From NCBI RefSeq assembly GCF_004634245.1, contig NZ_SJTF01000003.1:248001-312000 (forward strand): a stretch of 64,000 nt of DNA, given 5' to 3'. Below, piece after piece: positions 17,955 to 27,500 of the stretch. Below the pieces are notes generated by a model, which ran no database searches, was not told the DNA's origin, and saw only the letters and a program-made list of their open reading frames with translations. Source of the stretch: Flavobacterium foetidum (lineage in GTDB: Bacteria > Bacteroidota > Bacteroidia > Flavobacteriales > Flavobacteriaceae). The first letter of the stretch is position 1. Every line of letters begins with the position of its first letter. The translations under genes were made by a program, and so were the position numbers.

Positions 17955-19085
17955 ATGTCCACAAAAATACAACTCAATACCATTGAAGAAGCCATAGAAG
18001 ATATTCGTCAAGGTAAAGTAATCATTGTCGTAGATGATGAAGATCGTGAAAATGAAGGCGATTTTTTGGCTGCAGCCGAAAAAGTAACACCAGAAATGAT
18101 CAATTTCATGGCCACTCATGGCCGAGGATTGATTTGCACACCGCTTACAGAAAGCCGTTGTAAAGAATTAGACCTTAAAGCCATGGTAACCAACAATACC
18201 GATCATATGGAAACCGCTTTTACCGTTTCTGTTGATTTAAGAGGCAATGGAGTTTCAACAGGTATTTCTGCCGCTGACAGATCTAAAACTGTAGAGTCAT
18301 TAATCGACCCAAACACAAAACCACATGATTTAGCTCGCCCTGGACATATTTTTCCTTTGATTGCAAAACAAGGAGGAGTTTTAAGAAGAACGGGGCATAC
18401 GGAAGCTGCAATCGATTTTGCGAGACTTGCCGGATTTAAACCTGCTGGAGTAATTTGTGAAATTCTAAATGAAGACGGAACAATGTCTCGTTTGCCACAA
18501 TTGGTAGAAGTAGCTAAAAGATTTGATTTAAAATTGGTTTCTATTGAAGATCTCGTTGCTTATAGAATGCAACACGATAGTCTTATCGTTAAAAAAGAAG
18601 ATTTTGATATCGAGACACGTTTCGGGACTTTCAGATTGAGAGCTTACGAACAAACTACAAACAAACAAGTTCATATTGCCTTAACAAAAGGGACATGGAA
18701 TCTGGGCGAACCAATTTTAACAAGAATTCATTCTTCTCAGGTTAACAATGATTTATTGGGCACTTTGACCAATAATGCCGAACAGCAGTTAGACGATATG
18801 TTTAAGGTGATTAACGAAAACGGAAAAGGCGCTGTTATTTTTATCAATCAGGATATGACAGCTGTAAATCTTTTAAACCGAATTTCTGAACTGAAAACCC
18901 TACAGGCGCAAGGAACCTTAAAAGCTCCAAAAGTGATTATTGACAGCAAGGATTACGGAATCGGAGCGCAAATCCTTCACGATATTGACATTTCTAAAAT
19001 CAGGCTGGTTTCGAACACAGAACAAACCAAACGTGTCGGAATGATTGGATATGGTCTTGAAATAACGGAATACGTAAACTATTAA
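17955..19085 (+). CDS. ribB: RibBA-type protein: DHBP synthase with degenerate GTP cyclohydrolase II domain
   Basis: Residues 1-205 form an intact 3,4-dihydroxy-2-butanone 4-phosphate synthase, with [10 protein letters not shown] (27-36), [10 protein letters not shown] and [17 protein letters not shown]. They make the four-carbon precursor of riboflavin from ribulose 5-phosphate. Residues 210-376 are homologous to GTP cyclohydrolase II, but the zinc-cysteine region is [20 protein letters not shown], where RibA has three cysteines. The catalytic RQEGRG-like segment reads NQDMTAVNL. That half is therefore probably inactive. A true GCH II must be encoded elsewhere. The gene starts 2 bp after the LptF/G stop. 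Confidence 0.9.
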   Translation: MSTKIQLNTIEEAIEDIRQGKVIIVVDDEDRENEGDFLAAAEKVTPEMINFMATHGRGLICTPLTESRCKELDLKAMVTNNTDHMETAFTVSVDLRGNGVSTGISAADRSKTVESLIDPNTKPHDLARPGHIFPLIAKQGGVLRRTGHTEAAIDFARLAGFKPAGVICEILNEDGTMSRLPQLVEVAKRFDLKLVSIEDLVAYRMQHDSLIVKKEDFDIETRFGTFRLRAYEQTTNKQVHIALTKGTWNLGEPILTRIHSSQVNNDLLGTLTNNAEQQLDDMFKVINENGKGAVIFINQDMTAVNLLNRISELKTLQAQGTLKAPKVIIDSKDYGIGAQILHDIDISKIRLVSNTEQTKRVGMIGYGLEITEYVNY

Positions 19086-19086
19086 T

Positions 19087-19485
19087 ATGGGAACGATAGA
19101 GGAAAGAATTCTTAAATCTGAAACACGTATTTTTAAAGCTGTTTTTCCGAGCACAACCAATCACTACGACACCTTATTTGGCGGTACCGCCCTTCATTTG
19201 ATGGATGAAGTGGCTTTTATCTGCGCAACGCGTTTTAGCCGTAAAAAAGTCGTAACGATTTCGACAGGCCAAATTGACTTTAAAAAAGCGATTCCGGCTG
19301 GCACTTTGATTGAATTGGTTGCAAAAGTTTTGAGTGTTGGGAGAACAAGCTGCAAAATTCACGTTGATATTTTTATGGAGCAAATGTATTCTGAACTTCG
19401 TGAAACTGTAGTTTCAGGTACCTTTTCGTTTGTTGCCGTTGACGAAAACAAAACACCAGTGCCAATTTTAGACGATTTGGACTAG
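19087..19485 (+). CDS. Acyl-CoA thioesterase, hotdog fold (YciA-like)
   Basis: The 132-residue protein has the 4HBT hotdog pattern: FPSTTNHYDTLFGGTALHLMDEVAFICATRF with the conserved N/D-H-x-x-x-L-F-G-G box, and KKVVTISTGQIDFKKAIPAGT. It resembles YciA/BFIT-type enzymes, which hydrolyse cytosolic acyl-CoA. It begins 1 bp after the RibBA stop and ends the core-like operon that started at tpx/dgkA. The specific acyl chain is not predictable. Confidence 0.88.
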   Translation: MGTIEERILKSETRIFKAVFPSTTNHYDTLFGGTALHLMDEVAFICATRFSRKKVVTISTGQIDFKKAIPAGTLIELVAKVLSVGRTSCKIHVDIFMEQMYSELRETVVSGTFSFVAVDENKTPVPILDDLD

Positions 19486-19567
19486 TTTTCAAAAAGACGA
19501 GAAATACTGATAACTAGACATTTGGAAATTATTAAAAAAAACTTTCAAAAAAAGTCTAAAAAAAGTT

Positions 19568-19596
19568 TTGAGAACCGAAAAACCGTCTTATATTTG
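19568..19596 (+). promoter_or_regulatory. Promoter of tRNA-Ser copy 1
   Basis: TTG at 19568-19570 and TATATTTG at 19589-19596 form a -33/-7 pair with an 18-bp spacer, about 31 bp upstream of the mature tRNA. The second tRNA copy keeps the -7 box but has no TTG at this place. Confidence 0.65.
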
Positions 19597-19627
19597 CACC
19601 CGCAATCAGCAATGATAGCGACATACT

Positions 19628-19712
19628 GGAGAAATGGCAGAGCGGTCGAATGCGGCAGTCTTGAAAACTGTTGACTGTAACAGGTCCGGGGGTTCGAATC
19701 CCTCTTTCTCCG
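19628..19712 (+). tRNA. tRNA-Ser(TGA), copy 1
   Basis: The 85-nt sequence folds as a class II tRNA. The acceptor GGAGAAA pairs with TTTCTCC, the D arm contains AGCGGTCGAA, the anticodon loop CTTGAAA has anticodon TGA, and there is a long variable arm. The T arm is GGGGGTTCGAATCCC. The discriminator base is G and CCA is not encoded. It is identical to copy 2 at 60306. Confidence 0.95.
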
Positions 19713-19768
19713 CTGGAAGCTAAAAAAGAGACTTTTCAAAGTTTACAAAAAAGGCTAAAATTCACGGA

Positions 19769-19806
19769 AAACCCTGCAGATCAAACGATTTGCAGGGTTT
19801 CTTCTT
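19769..19806 (+). terminator. Terminator after tRNA-Ser copy 1
   Basis: AAACCCTGCAGATC and GATTTGCAGGGTTT form a long stem with a 4-base loop, followed by a T-rich tract (CTTCTTTT). Confidence 0.8.
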
Positions 19807-19852
19807 TTATACCGCTTTTCAATATTTTCAAAAACAGACAAAATCTTCGTGG

Positions 19853-20000
19853 ATCAGGAGCAAAACTTGGGGATTATGCAAAAAGATTGGATAATCTGAA
19901 CAAGAAGAAGTCTATATTTCTTACGTATCAGGAGCAAAACTTGGGGATTATGCAAAAAGATTGGATAATCGAAATAAAAAGAAATCTACTTTTCTTACTC
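19853..20000. repeat. Two tandem 74-bp copies of an ISL3-like transposase 3' end
   Basis: ATCAGGAGCAAAACTTGGGG starts two related 74-bp units at 19853 and 19927. Read on the minus strand in the same frame, they end VRNIDFFLFRLSNLFA-stop and VRKVDFFLFRLSNLFA-stop. The two differ by several substitutions, so they are ends of two related IS copies and not a simple slip duplication. The first unit abuts the tRNA repeat exactly at 19853. Confidence 0.75.
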
Positions 20001-20244
20001 CCCTGAATTGACTTCTGAAAGCCTTTATTTTTGCATTAAAAGATTCTGCAGAAGCTTTTGTGCTTCTATTATCAAAATAGTTCAAGATTGATTGGTAATT
20101 AATGGTTATGGTATTGAGCAGAATATTAAAGTTTTTAAACCCTGATTCCTCTACATTTCTATACCAATGAGCCAGTTTGGTCATGACAATGTGTTTGGCA
20201 TCGAAGTTTATTTCGGGGATATTTATAAATTCATTTTCTAACAT
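19948..20244 (-). pseudogene. ISL3/ISAon1-like transposase, C-terminal remnant
   Basis: The 98-residue reading frame ends with NRSTKASAESFNAKIKAFRS and an RGVRKVDFFLFRLSNLFA tail. This is the C-terminus of DDE transposases of the ISL3-like group common in Bacteroidota (ISAon1 type). The upstream catalytic part is missing. In-frame sequence 5' of the apparent start contains stops and no related residues. It is a dead fragment at the left end of the island. Confidence 0.75.
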
Positions 20245-20390
20245 ATAGTTGTAATGTATTAAATTCCGAGAAGCAAAAATAAATTCTGTTAGCAGTTTCT
20301 ATTTCCTTAAAAAGGATTTTTACTATCAAAAAAAGGATTAAAATTAGATTGAGAAGTTATTTAAAAAAAATCACATGACCTAATAAATAT

Positions 20391-20557
20391 CTAAGCAGAC
20401 TTGACATCTTTTTCGATACATAAAGCAACTTTTTTAAATTCTTTCTCAAAAGACATTTCAAAAAATGATTTGTCTTTTTCAAAAAATGAATACCAAAGCA
20501 GGACTACTTCAGATTTTGAACAAGTCTTAAAAACTAAACGATCTTGATTTAAAAAAA
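20391..20557 (-). pseudogene. Decayed coding fragment next to MITE
   Basis: On the minus strand about 54 sense codons run up to a TAG at 20391-20393. They give a protein-like sequence that includes KTCSKSEVVLLWYSFFEKDK and FEKEFKKVALCIEKDV. There is no start codon before the MITE boundary at about 20557. I recognise no family. It looks like the 3' end of a gene whose front was lost at the MITE, much like the PepSY remnant beside the second MITE copy. Low confidence, since chance open reading is possible in AT-rich DNA. Confidence 0.35.
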
Positions 20558-20718
20558 CCAATGGGTGAAATTGTTTTTTTCAATTCTATTGAATCATTTT
20601 TAGATACAAATCTGTTTAAATCTGCGTGAAAAATTTATAAGCAAAAGGATTTTAGCAGATCAAATTAGATTTTAATTATTGAATGTTGCTATTTTGTTCT
20701 ATTCCACTCAACGGGTTA
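20557..20718 (+). mobile_element. MITE-like element, copy A (short form)
   Basis: About 162 bp begin with CCAATGGGTGAAATTG and end with CACTCAACGGGTT, imperfect terminal inverted repeats. The interior (CAATTCTATTGAATCA, AAATCTGCGTGAAAAATTTATAA, TTTTAGCAGATC) matches the reverse complement of 44224-44422 along its length, with an internal segment missing. No coding capacity. A non-autonomous element mobilised in trans is the best explanation. Confidence 0.7.
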
Positions 20719-21269
20719 AAAAAAGTTAGTTTTCTTTATATTTTATTTTCTATTCTTCTTCAGCTAAGAATGCTTTTTTCTTCAAATTTCTTTTCTCAGG
20801 ATATAAAAATTATTGATTATCAAATAACTTCAACATCGCCTATACACATTTTGTTCGCAACTGCATTCTCTAAAACAATTTATGAAATTGATGAATAAGA
20901 TGCGAAATAAAGAGGGAACCACCACTTGTCCCAAGTTATATTTCGTTATATATTATTCCTTTTTCGACTTCTGGAATTATGAGTAAATTCATACCTTGGA
21001 ATATAAATTAGTCGACTAAATGTCATAAAAAACAGATGTATAACGCATACATAATGTTTCGCTTATAAATCTTCTTTTTTGTCTTTAGCAGATTCAAAAA
21101 CATATTTCAAATTTAATCGTAATCAATAGGGGAAAAAAACTACACATCACTTTTATCAGTAATTGTTGCCTCAGGATATTTATTCTGTTGTGTTTTTCTA
21201 TTGATGATATTTAAAAATCAGAGTAACCAGGTATTTATGCCTCCTTATTAATATTTAAATTATCTTATA
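20719..21269. other. Gene-poor AT-rich gap
   Basis: This 550-bp gap has only short reading frames that lack codon bias or recognisable sequence. One 71-codon frame starts inside the MITE and is discounted. The 3' part presumably carries the promoter of the T9SS-protein gene, but I see no clear TAnnTTTG box. Confidence 0.4.
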
Positions 21270-22106
21270 ATGAAAAAACGTTTCTCATCAGCTTTACTGC
21301 TTTTTACTATTTATTCAGTTCTCCTATCAAATCCTTCTACCGTAATGGGCGCCTCTAATCGTGAAGGGGCATCTCAAAAGCTTGATAACAAATCTTGTGA
21401 AAATTCAACAGTTCCATTTGAGGTGCGGAGACACAGAGTATGGATCAACTTAACTAATACTCAAGGACTTTTTAAGCAAATTTTAATTGGCTATGTAGTA
21501 GGTGCTACCAACGGATGGGACCATAATTATGATGCCGTAACAATGGATGCGAATCCTTATGCCGATTTTTACAGCATCAATGAAGGTAAAAAATTGGTCA
21601 TTCAGGGCCGTGCATTACCATTTGACCCAACCGATAAAATCCCTCTTGGCTACAGATCCGGCATAACAGGAGATTTGACCATATCTATTGATCATGCAGA
21701 CGGAGAGTTAAATAACCGAATTATTTATTTACACGATAAAGAAACTGGAATTGTTCACAATTTAAAAAATGGCGGCTATACATTCTCAACCCTGACGGGC
21801 GTTTTTACGGATCGTTTTTTTATCAGTTACGGTTCTTCAGAGAAGACTTTAGGAATTGATGATTTTGAAAATACTCCAGAGAATCTCATCATTTCTTCAA
21901 AAAATAGAACTATCAATCTCATATCCAGCCAGTCAGACCTAAGAGAGGTATATGTTTTTGACATCACAGGAAAACTGCTTTATAGCAATAGTAAAGTGGG
22001 AAAAGATAAGCTAGAAATTTCAAGCATCCAGGCAGAAAACCAAATTTTATTGGTCAAAACAACACTAGACAATGGGCAAACCATAAATAAAAAAGTGTCT
22101 TTCTAG
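21270..22106 (+). CDS. Secreted protein with C-terminal T9SS sorting domain (type C-like)
   Basis: The 278-residue protein has a signal peptide (MKKRFSSALLLFTIYSVLLS...) and a beta-rich body with WINLTNTQGLFKQILIGY and GYRSGITGDLTISIDH. The C-terminal module of about 75 residues contains VYVFDITGKLLYSNSK and QILLVKTTLDNGQTINKKV. That module matches the flavobacterial type 9 secretion sorting domains, most like type C. It should be exported through the outer membrane by the T9SS; the body has no recognisable enzyme motif and may be part of a larger surface protein. It stands alone and is followed by a terminator. Confidence 0.82.
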   Translation: MKKRFSSALLLFTIYSVLLSNPSTVMGASNREGASQKLDNKSCENSTVPFEVRRHRVWINLTNTQGLFKQILIGYVVGATNGWDHNYDAVTMDANPYADFYSINEGKKLVIQGRALPFDPTDKIPLGYRSGITGDLTISIDHADGELNNRIIYLHDKETGIVHNLKNGGYTFSTLTGVFTDRFFISYGSSEKTLGIDDFENTPENLIISSKNRTINLISSQSDLREVYVFDITGKLLYSNSKVGKDKLEISSIQAENQILLVKTTLDNGQTINKKVSF

Positions 22107-22127
22107 CATAAAAAACTACAAAAAAAT

Positions 22128-22168
22128 AAACCGTGTGGCAACCATTAGGATTCCGCCGGTTTTTTTTA
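22128..22168 (+). terminator. Terminator after T9SS-protein gene
   Basis: AAACCGTGTGGCAACC and GGATTCCGCCGGTTT form an imperfect stem around ATTA, followed by a run of seven or more T. Confidence 0.7.
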
Positions 22169-22523
22169 TGATTTATAACGCGGCAGAAGTCAAAAGAACT
22201 CGAAATGTTTTCCATATTTTTTTTTCAGGAGAAATAATCTTCAAGCCGAAATTACTTTTCATTCAATATACTTTAAAAAGTGTTCGAATTTAAATTGTCA
22301 GCTGCTTAATTTTCAATTAAAACAAGACTTAACCTACAATACTTCAAATCCAATCAAAATGCTGTTTTGCACAAGATGCAAAAGAGCGTAATTTATTTTT
22401 ACAATTATTTATTATTTTAATAATAAATTGTTAAAACAACATTTTTTTTGGCATGTTATCGATAAATATTCTTCAATTAAAAAAAAATAAATAATATTGC
22501 TGAACTGATTATCATTCAAAAAC
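22169..22523. other. Promoter region of the ECF sigma gene
   Basis: About 350 AT-rich bases with no ORF above chance. Runs such as TTGTTAAAACAACATTTTTTTT lie 85 bp before the sigma-factor gene. No clear promoter can be fixed. Confidence 0.35.
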
Positions 22524-23111
22524 ATGGCTCGAAATTCTGATGTAAACGAAAAGGAACTTCTTCTTGAATTGTCTCAGGGAAGCGAGCCTGCTTTTACAAC
22601 AATGTATAATTTATACAAAAACAATGTTTATTCTACTGCCTTACGGATTACACGATCTAAAATTCAGGCAGAAGAAGCTGTTCAAGACATCTTTTTAAAA
22701 ATTTGGCAAAATCGAGAAAACTTAGCAGAAGTAACTCATTTTGAGAATTATCTCTTTATAATTTCACGTAATCATTTATTTAATTCGATTAAAAAAATTG
22801 CCCGAGAAACTAGCTTAGTATCTAAAAATGATTTAAACGAGACCGGATTTATAGATACCGACCTTAATATCAAGGACGAACAATATAATACTATTTTAAA
22901 TCAGATAGTAGAACAGCTTCCTCCTCAACAGCAAAAAGTCTATCAAATGGCTAAAAGAGATGGTCTAAGTCACCAAAAAATCGGAGAAGATTTAGGAATC
23001 TCAACAGAGACAGTAAAAAAACACATGGCACAAGCTCTAAAATTTATTCGTATAAAAATTGCACCTTATATGAATATGTTCATGTCGTTGCTGGTATTTG
23101 TAAAACTTTAA
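22524..23111 (+). CDS. ECF-type RNA polymerase sigma factor
   Basis: The 195-residue protein has sigma-70 region 2 (FTTMYNLYKNNVYSTALRI... with EEAVQDIFLKIWQNRENL) and region 4 (VYQMAKRDGLSHQKIGEDLG followed by STETVKKHMAQALKFIR). These are the promoter -10 and -35 readers of ECF factors of the Bacteroidota FecI-like expansion. It directs polymerase to a specific target, most likely the SusC/SusD operon downstream. The FecR-like anti-sigma gene follows after 213 bp. The C-terminus ends in a hydrophobic stretch (MNMFMSLLVFVKL), common in this subgroup. Confidence 0.92.
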   Translation: MARNSDVNEKELLLELSQGSEPAFTTMYNLYKNNVYSTALRITRSKIQAEEAVQDIFLKIWQNRENLAEVTHFENYLFIISRNHLFNSIKKIARETSLVSKNDLNETGFIDTDLNIKDEQYNTILNQIVEQLPPQQQKVYQMAKRDGLSHQKIGEDLGISTETVKKHMAQALKFIRIKIAPYMNMFMSLLVFVKL

Positions 23112-23324
23112 GCTGAAGTTTTTTCTTTCAAAAAAACTTCAAATCATCTTTTTTTACATTTTTTTTACATTTTTTTCACTTTCGACTACTCCCTCCCCTT
23201 TTTTAAATGGTCTTTATATAAAAGGGACATTTAAAACATGTTCCATCCCCAAAATTAGAAGGGCAAAAAGAAAGAACCCCAAACTATCATTTACGAACAA
23301 GTACTAATTTAATTAACGAAACAA

Positions 23325-24359
23325 ATGCAGCAAAAAAAATTCGAAGAGTTATTTGAAGGCTATCTGCTGAATAATCTATCTGATGCAGAACAGCAACAGC
23401 TGATGGAGCTTATTCAGCAGGGCGGGCATGATGATTTTCTAAAAGAAAAAATTCATGAAATGCTGAAGGGTGATTATGTTGCCGATGTGATGGATAAAAA
23501 ACAAAGCGATGATATTTTGAATTACATTTTATCTAAACCGCAAACCGAATCTAAAGTTGTGTATTTGCAAACGAAGAGAAGAAAAATAATTTTACAATCT
23601 CTATTTGCAGCCGCTACCATTGCATTACTTGTTGTTTTAGGAAACTCATTATTTAAACAAACAACGACTCCTAGCATTGCTCCTGAAGCACCAGCCGTTG
23701 CAGCACAAAATACCCTAATTGATTTTAGCGGAAAACAATTGGTTCGCCTTCCCGACGGCAGTACAGTTTTACTAAACGATGGCAGTACCTTGAAATACGA
23801 TCAGAATTCTTTTGATTCTAAAACTCGTGAAGTAACACTCACCGGAGAAGCTTATTTTGATATTAAACATAACACTGATAAACCTTTTATCGTACATACT
23901 GGTAAAGTTCAGACCAAAGTACTAGGAACTGCTTTTAATATTAATGCCAGAAACTCGTCAGACAATATCGAAGTTACGGTTTCACGGGGTAAAGTTCAGG
24001 TTGGAGATGTAGAAAAAATATATGGCGTTATTACGCCAAATCAACAGATTAAAGTAAATAAAAACACCCTGAGTTTTGAGCAGAATAATGTGAGTGCTGC
24101 TATTGTAACAGAATGGAAAAGCAATTACCTTATTCTGGATGATTTGAATATGGCCGAAGCTGTTTCATTAATAGCTCAAAAATATAAAGTGCAGATTTTA
24201 ATCTCCAATGAAAAAATTAAGAATTGCAGAATAACAGCAAGTTTCCTAAATGAAGAAGATCTTGATCATGTCTTGAAAGTAATCAGCAGTGTTATAGAAA
24301 CGGAGTATCATTACAGTAAGGCTGGCGTTGTGATTTTGGACGGGAAAGGTTGTGAATGA
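23325..24359 (+). CDS. FecR-family anti-sigma factor
   Basis: The 344-residue protein has a cytoplasmic N-terminal sigma-binding segment and one membrane helix (about residues 87-108, IILQSLFAAATIALLVVLGN). The periplasmic FecR domain follows, with LPDGSTVLLNDGSTL, LTGEAYFDIKHNTDKPF and LGTAFNINAR. A C-terminal DUF4974-like domain contains ILISNEKIKNCRITASFLNEEDLDHVLKVI. It holds the ECF factor until the partner receptor's STN domain signals. The SusC-like receptor downstream carries an STN domain, completing the trans-envelope circuit. Confidence 0.92.
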   Translation: MQQKKFEELFEGYLLNNLSDAEQQQLMELIQQGGHDDFLKEKIHEMLKGDYVADVMDKKQSDDILNYILSKPQTESKVVYLQTKRRKIILQSLFAAATIALLVVLGNSLFKQTTTPSIAPEAPAVAAQNTLIDFSGKQLVRLPDGSTVLLNDGSTLKYDQNSFDSKTREVTLTGEAYFDIKHNTDKPFIVHTGKVQTKVLGTAFNINARNSSDNIEVTVSRGKVQVGDVEKIYGVITPNQQIKVNKNTLSFEQNNVSAAIVTEWKSNYLILDDLNMAEAVSLIAQKYKVQILISNEKIKNCRITASFLNEEDLDHVLKVISSVIETEYHYSKAGVVILDGKGCE

Positions 24360-24373
24360 GCAATATAGAGGAC

Positions 24374-24401
24374 AGAATATAGAATATAGAATATAGAATA
24401 C
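24374..24401. repeat. 7-bp microsatellite (agaatat x4)
   Basis: Three AGAATAT units and one AGAATAC unit stand in tandem 15 bp after the anti-sigma stop codon. Unit number could vary by slippage. Confidence 0.7.
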
Positions 24402-24509
24402 AGAAAATAGAGAAGAGATAAGGCTGACTAACCTCCTACTTAGAAAGCTTTGAAAATAAATATTAACCTTAAAAACAAGAACCAATTAACCAAAAACCAA
24501 ATTAAAAAA

Positions 24510-24535
24510 GCCATCTAGCTCCTACACCAGATGGC
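24510..24535 (+). promoter_or_regulatory. Hairpin in the leader of the susC-like gene
   Basis: GCCATCT (24510-24516) and AGATGGC (24529-24535) form a 7-bp stem with a 12-base loop, followed by CGAGATTTTTAAC. It lies 50 bp before the receptor start and could be a weak terminator for the anti-sigma transcript or an mRNA-leader structure. Confidence 0.4.
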
Positions 24536-24584
24536 CGAGATTTTTAACAATTAATCCAGTAACCATTAAAAAACATGCAAATTT

Positions 24585-27500
24585 ATGAAATTACGCTGTA
24601 AAACAACCATGTTTGACAGTGAAAAGAATTCGTCTTTTTTTCATCTGTCAAAAAAAACCATCATGATTATGCGAATCAGTTTATTCCACATTTTCTTACT
24701 GACCTGCGGCACTCATATGATTTTCGCTACTGAAATGAGTGGTCAGAATTTAGAATCTATTTCTGTTGACATCGAGCTGCATAATCAGGACATTAAAACG
24801 CTTTTTAAAACCATCGAAAGCAGAACGGGATTGCTATTTGCGTATCAGCCACAAATTATAAAAGATTTTCCTAAAGTCACTACACCACGCGGACGCAGAA
24901 GTGTAAGCGATATTTTGGATATTGTATTTCAAGGCAGTAACCTTGACTACAAACAGGTTGATAAAAATGTGGTGATTTACAAAAAGGAAAGTCCTAAAGC
25001 GTTGGCAACAGCTTCAGGAACAGAAAATAGCGAAGATCCCGATTACGTCCTTGAAGGAAAAATTCTCGATGAAAATGACCTGCCTTTACCAGGTGTGACT
25101 GTCTCGCTCGTAGGAAGCAATAAGCAGGGAATATCTGATTTTGATGGTCGATTTTACATTCATCTTCCATCTGGCAAACACACTTTAAGAGTTTCTTATT
25201 TGGGATACAAGACTCAGGATCTAATTGTTGAAAACAAAACTTCAATTACGATCAAGATGCAGCCTGACTTAGCTAAACTTGATGAGATTGTAGTGATCGG
25301 ATATGGAACCACCACCCGAAGAACTTCAACAGGATCAGTAGTTAAAATTACAGCTGAAGACATTGAAAAACAGCCGATAACAAATATTTTACAAACCCTG
25401 CAGGGAAGAACTCCTGGTGTTTATGTGACACAGACTTCTGGATACGCCGGAAGTGATATGAACATTAGCATTAGAGGTAGAAACTTTATTGATGGAAGCA
25501 ATCTGCCGCTATACATAGTAGACGGAGTTCCTTACATTGGAGATGATATTAAACAACAGACACAGGATGACAATGTGATCAGAGGGGCGCAAAAATCTAC
25601 AAGTCCGTTAAATATCATTAATCCAAATGATATTGAGAGTATTGAAATCCTAAAAGATGCCGACGCAACAGCCATCTACGGTTCGAGAGGAGCAAATGGT
25701 GTGGTGCTTATTACAACAAAAAAGGGAAAATCTGGAAAAACAGAATTTACGATTACTACAAATTCTGGAGTTTCGGAAGTGGCACATATGATCAAAACAT
25801 TAGATACTCCGGCATATCTTAACATGCTACAGACTGCATTGGATAACAACGGTGACACAGCTTCTAATTTCAGCAACGGTATTGCGCTTACAGACTGGGA
25901 TCCTAATGCGTACACCAACTGGCAGAAAAAATTAATCGGAGGAACCGCAAACTTTAATAACTATTCTGCGTCATTAAAAGGCGGCAATGACACGACAAAT
26001 TTCCTTTTAAGCGGAGCTTATCATAAAGAAACCACTGTTGTGCCAGGAAATTTCAGCTATGATAAATTCTCTACTAACTTCAATATTAATCACAGTACTC
26101 TGGATAATAAATTGAAAATAGGCGCTTCTGTTATTTTTGCTACTGATAATAATAAGCTTCCATTTTTTGATATTACCACCTATGCAATAAACACCGCTCC
26201 TAACCGTCCGTTGTACAATGCTGATGGAAGCTACTATTGGTCTCCTGATTACTTCAGCGATATCAACCCGCTTGCAGCATTAGGAAAAAGAGTAGATGAT
26301 AAAGGACTTAATTTAATTACAAGTATCAGCCTTCAGTATGAAATAGCGAAAGGATTTTCTTTTAAAACAGATTTAGGATACGGAAGAGCACAAATGCAGA
26401 CTAAACAATTTATGCCTGCATCTGCCAATAATCATGTCTATAATGAAGCAAACGGATTTGATTCTAACTTTTCAAGATCTTACACTACATCAATCAATAA
26501 TACCAATAATTTTTCTGTTGAGCCGCAGCTTAATTACAACACAACATTATGGAAAGGAAACCTTACAGCCCTTGTTGGAGGTTCTTGGCAGAACAGAAAA
26601 TCTGAAATGCCAGCATATGTTTATTCAAGCGGTTATAGTTCCGACAATTTACTTGGCAACTTAGCTATGGCAGAAAATGTTACGGCAAACAATGGCTCTA
26701 CAGAATATAAATACATTTCTCTTTTTAGCAGGGTTAATTATAATATTGCTAACAAATATATTCTGAACCTGAATTTTAGAAGAGACGGTTCTTCTCGTTT
26801 TGGAGCCAACAATCGCTTTGGAAATTTTGGCTCTGTTGGAGGTGCATGGGTTTTTTCTCAAGAAAATTTCATGAGAAATATTCCGGTGCTTAGTTTCGGG
26901 AAAATCCGTTCAAGTTATGGTGAAATCGGAAGTGATGGAATTGGAGAATACCAATACGCAGACACTTTTGACACGCGTACTTACGGAAACGGAAATCCAT
27001 CTATGACGGCATCCAGAATAGCAAATCCAAATATTAAATGGGGAATGACCAAAAAATTTGAAGCTGCTTTAGATTTAAGCTTTAATAATGACCGCATTTC
27101 TTTCACTACAGCTTATTATAGAAATACTTCAAGCAATCAATTGGTTGGGTATACGCTAAGTCCGCAGGCAGGATTTACGACTTACACTGCAAATTTACCT
27201 GCCGAAGTCGAAAACAAAGGATGGGAGTTTACTTTTAGTACAGCCAACATTCGTACTAAAAACTTTAACTGGTCAAGCTCTTTTAATATTTCATTCAACT
27301 CTAATAAACTGGTTTCATTTCCAGGTATAGAATTTACCAGCTATTATTCTCAATATATCGTCGGAAAACCTTTAAACAGCCGTTTTCTGCATACTTTTAC
27401 AGGAGTTGATGCTAATGGGGTTGCTCAATTTGAAGATGCAAACGGAGACGGCAGAATTTCTAATGGATTTGCAGAAACCGGACGAGGAGACAGAAAATAT

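Larger units (their letters stand above)
19589..19852 (+). repeat. Left long direct repeat containing tRNA-Ser (candidate att copy 1)
   Basis: These 264 bp recur at 60266-60530 with a single one-base insertion as the only difference I find. The repeat spans the -7 box, the leader, the whole tRNA-Ser gene, its terminator and about 50 bp beyond. It ends at CTTCGTGG. Identity this far past a tRNA gene implies recent duplication or gene conversion, as expected for the boundary of an integrated element. Confidence 0.9.

Noticed and set aside
19671..20006. Plus-strand reading frame of 111 codons over the tRNA and IS remnant
   Set aside because: It starts inside the tRNA gene and runs through its terminator; the same frame recurs at 60349 only because the DNA is duplicated.
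20683..20898. Plus-strand 71-codon frame
   Set aside because: It starts in the MITE end and shows no domain, signal or codon bias that I trust.
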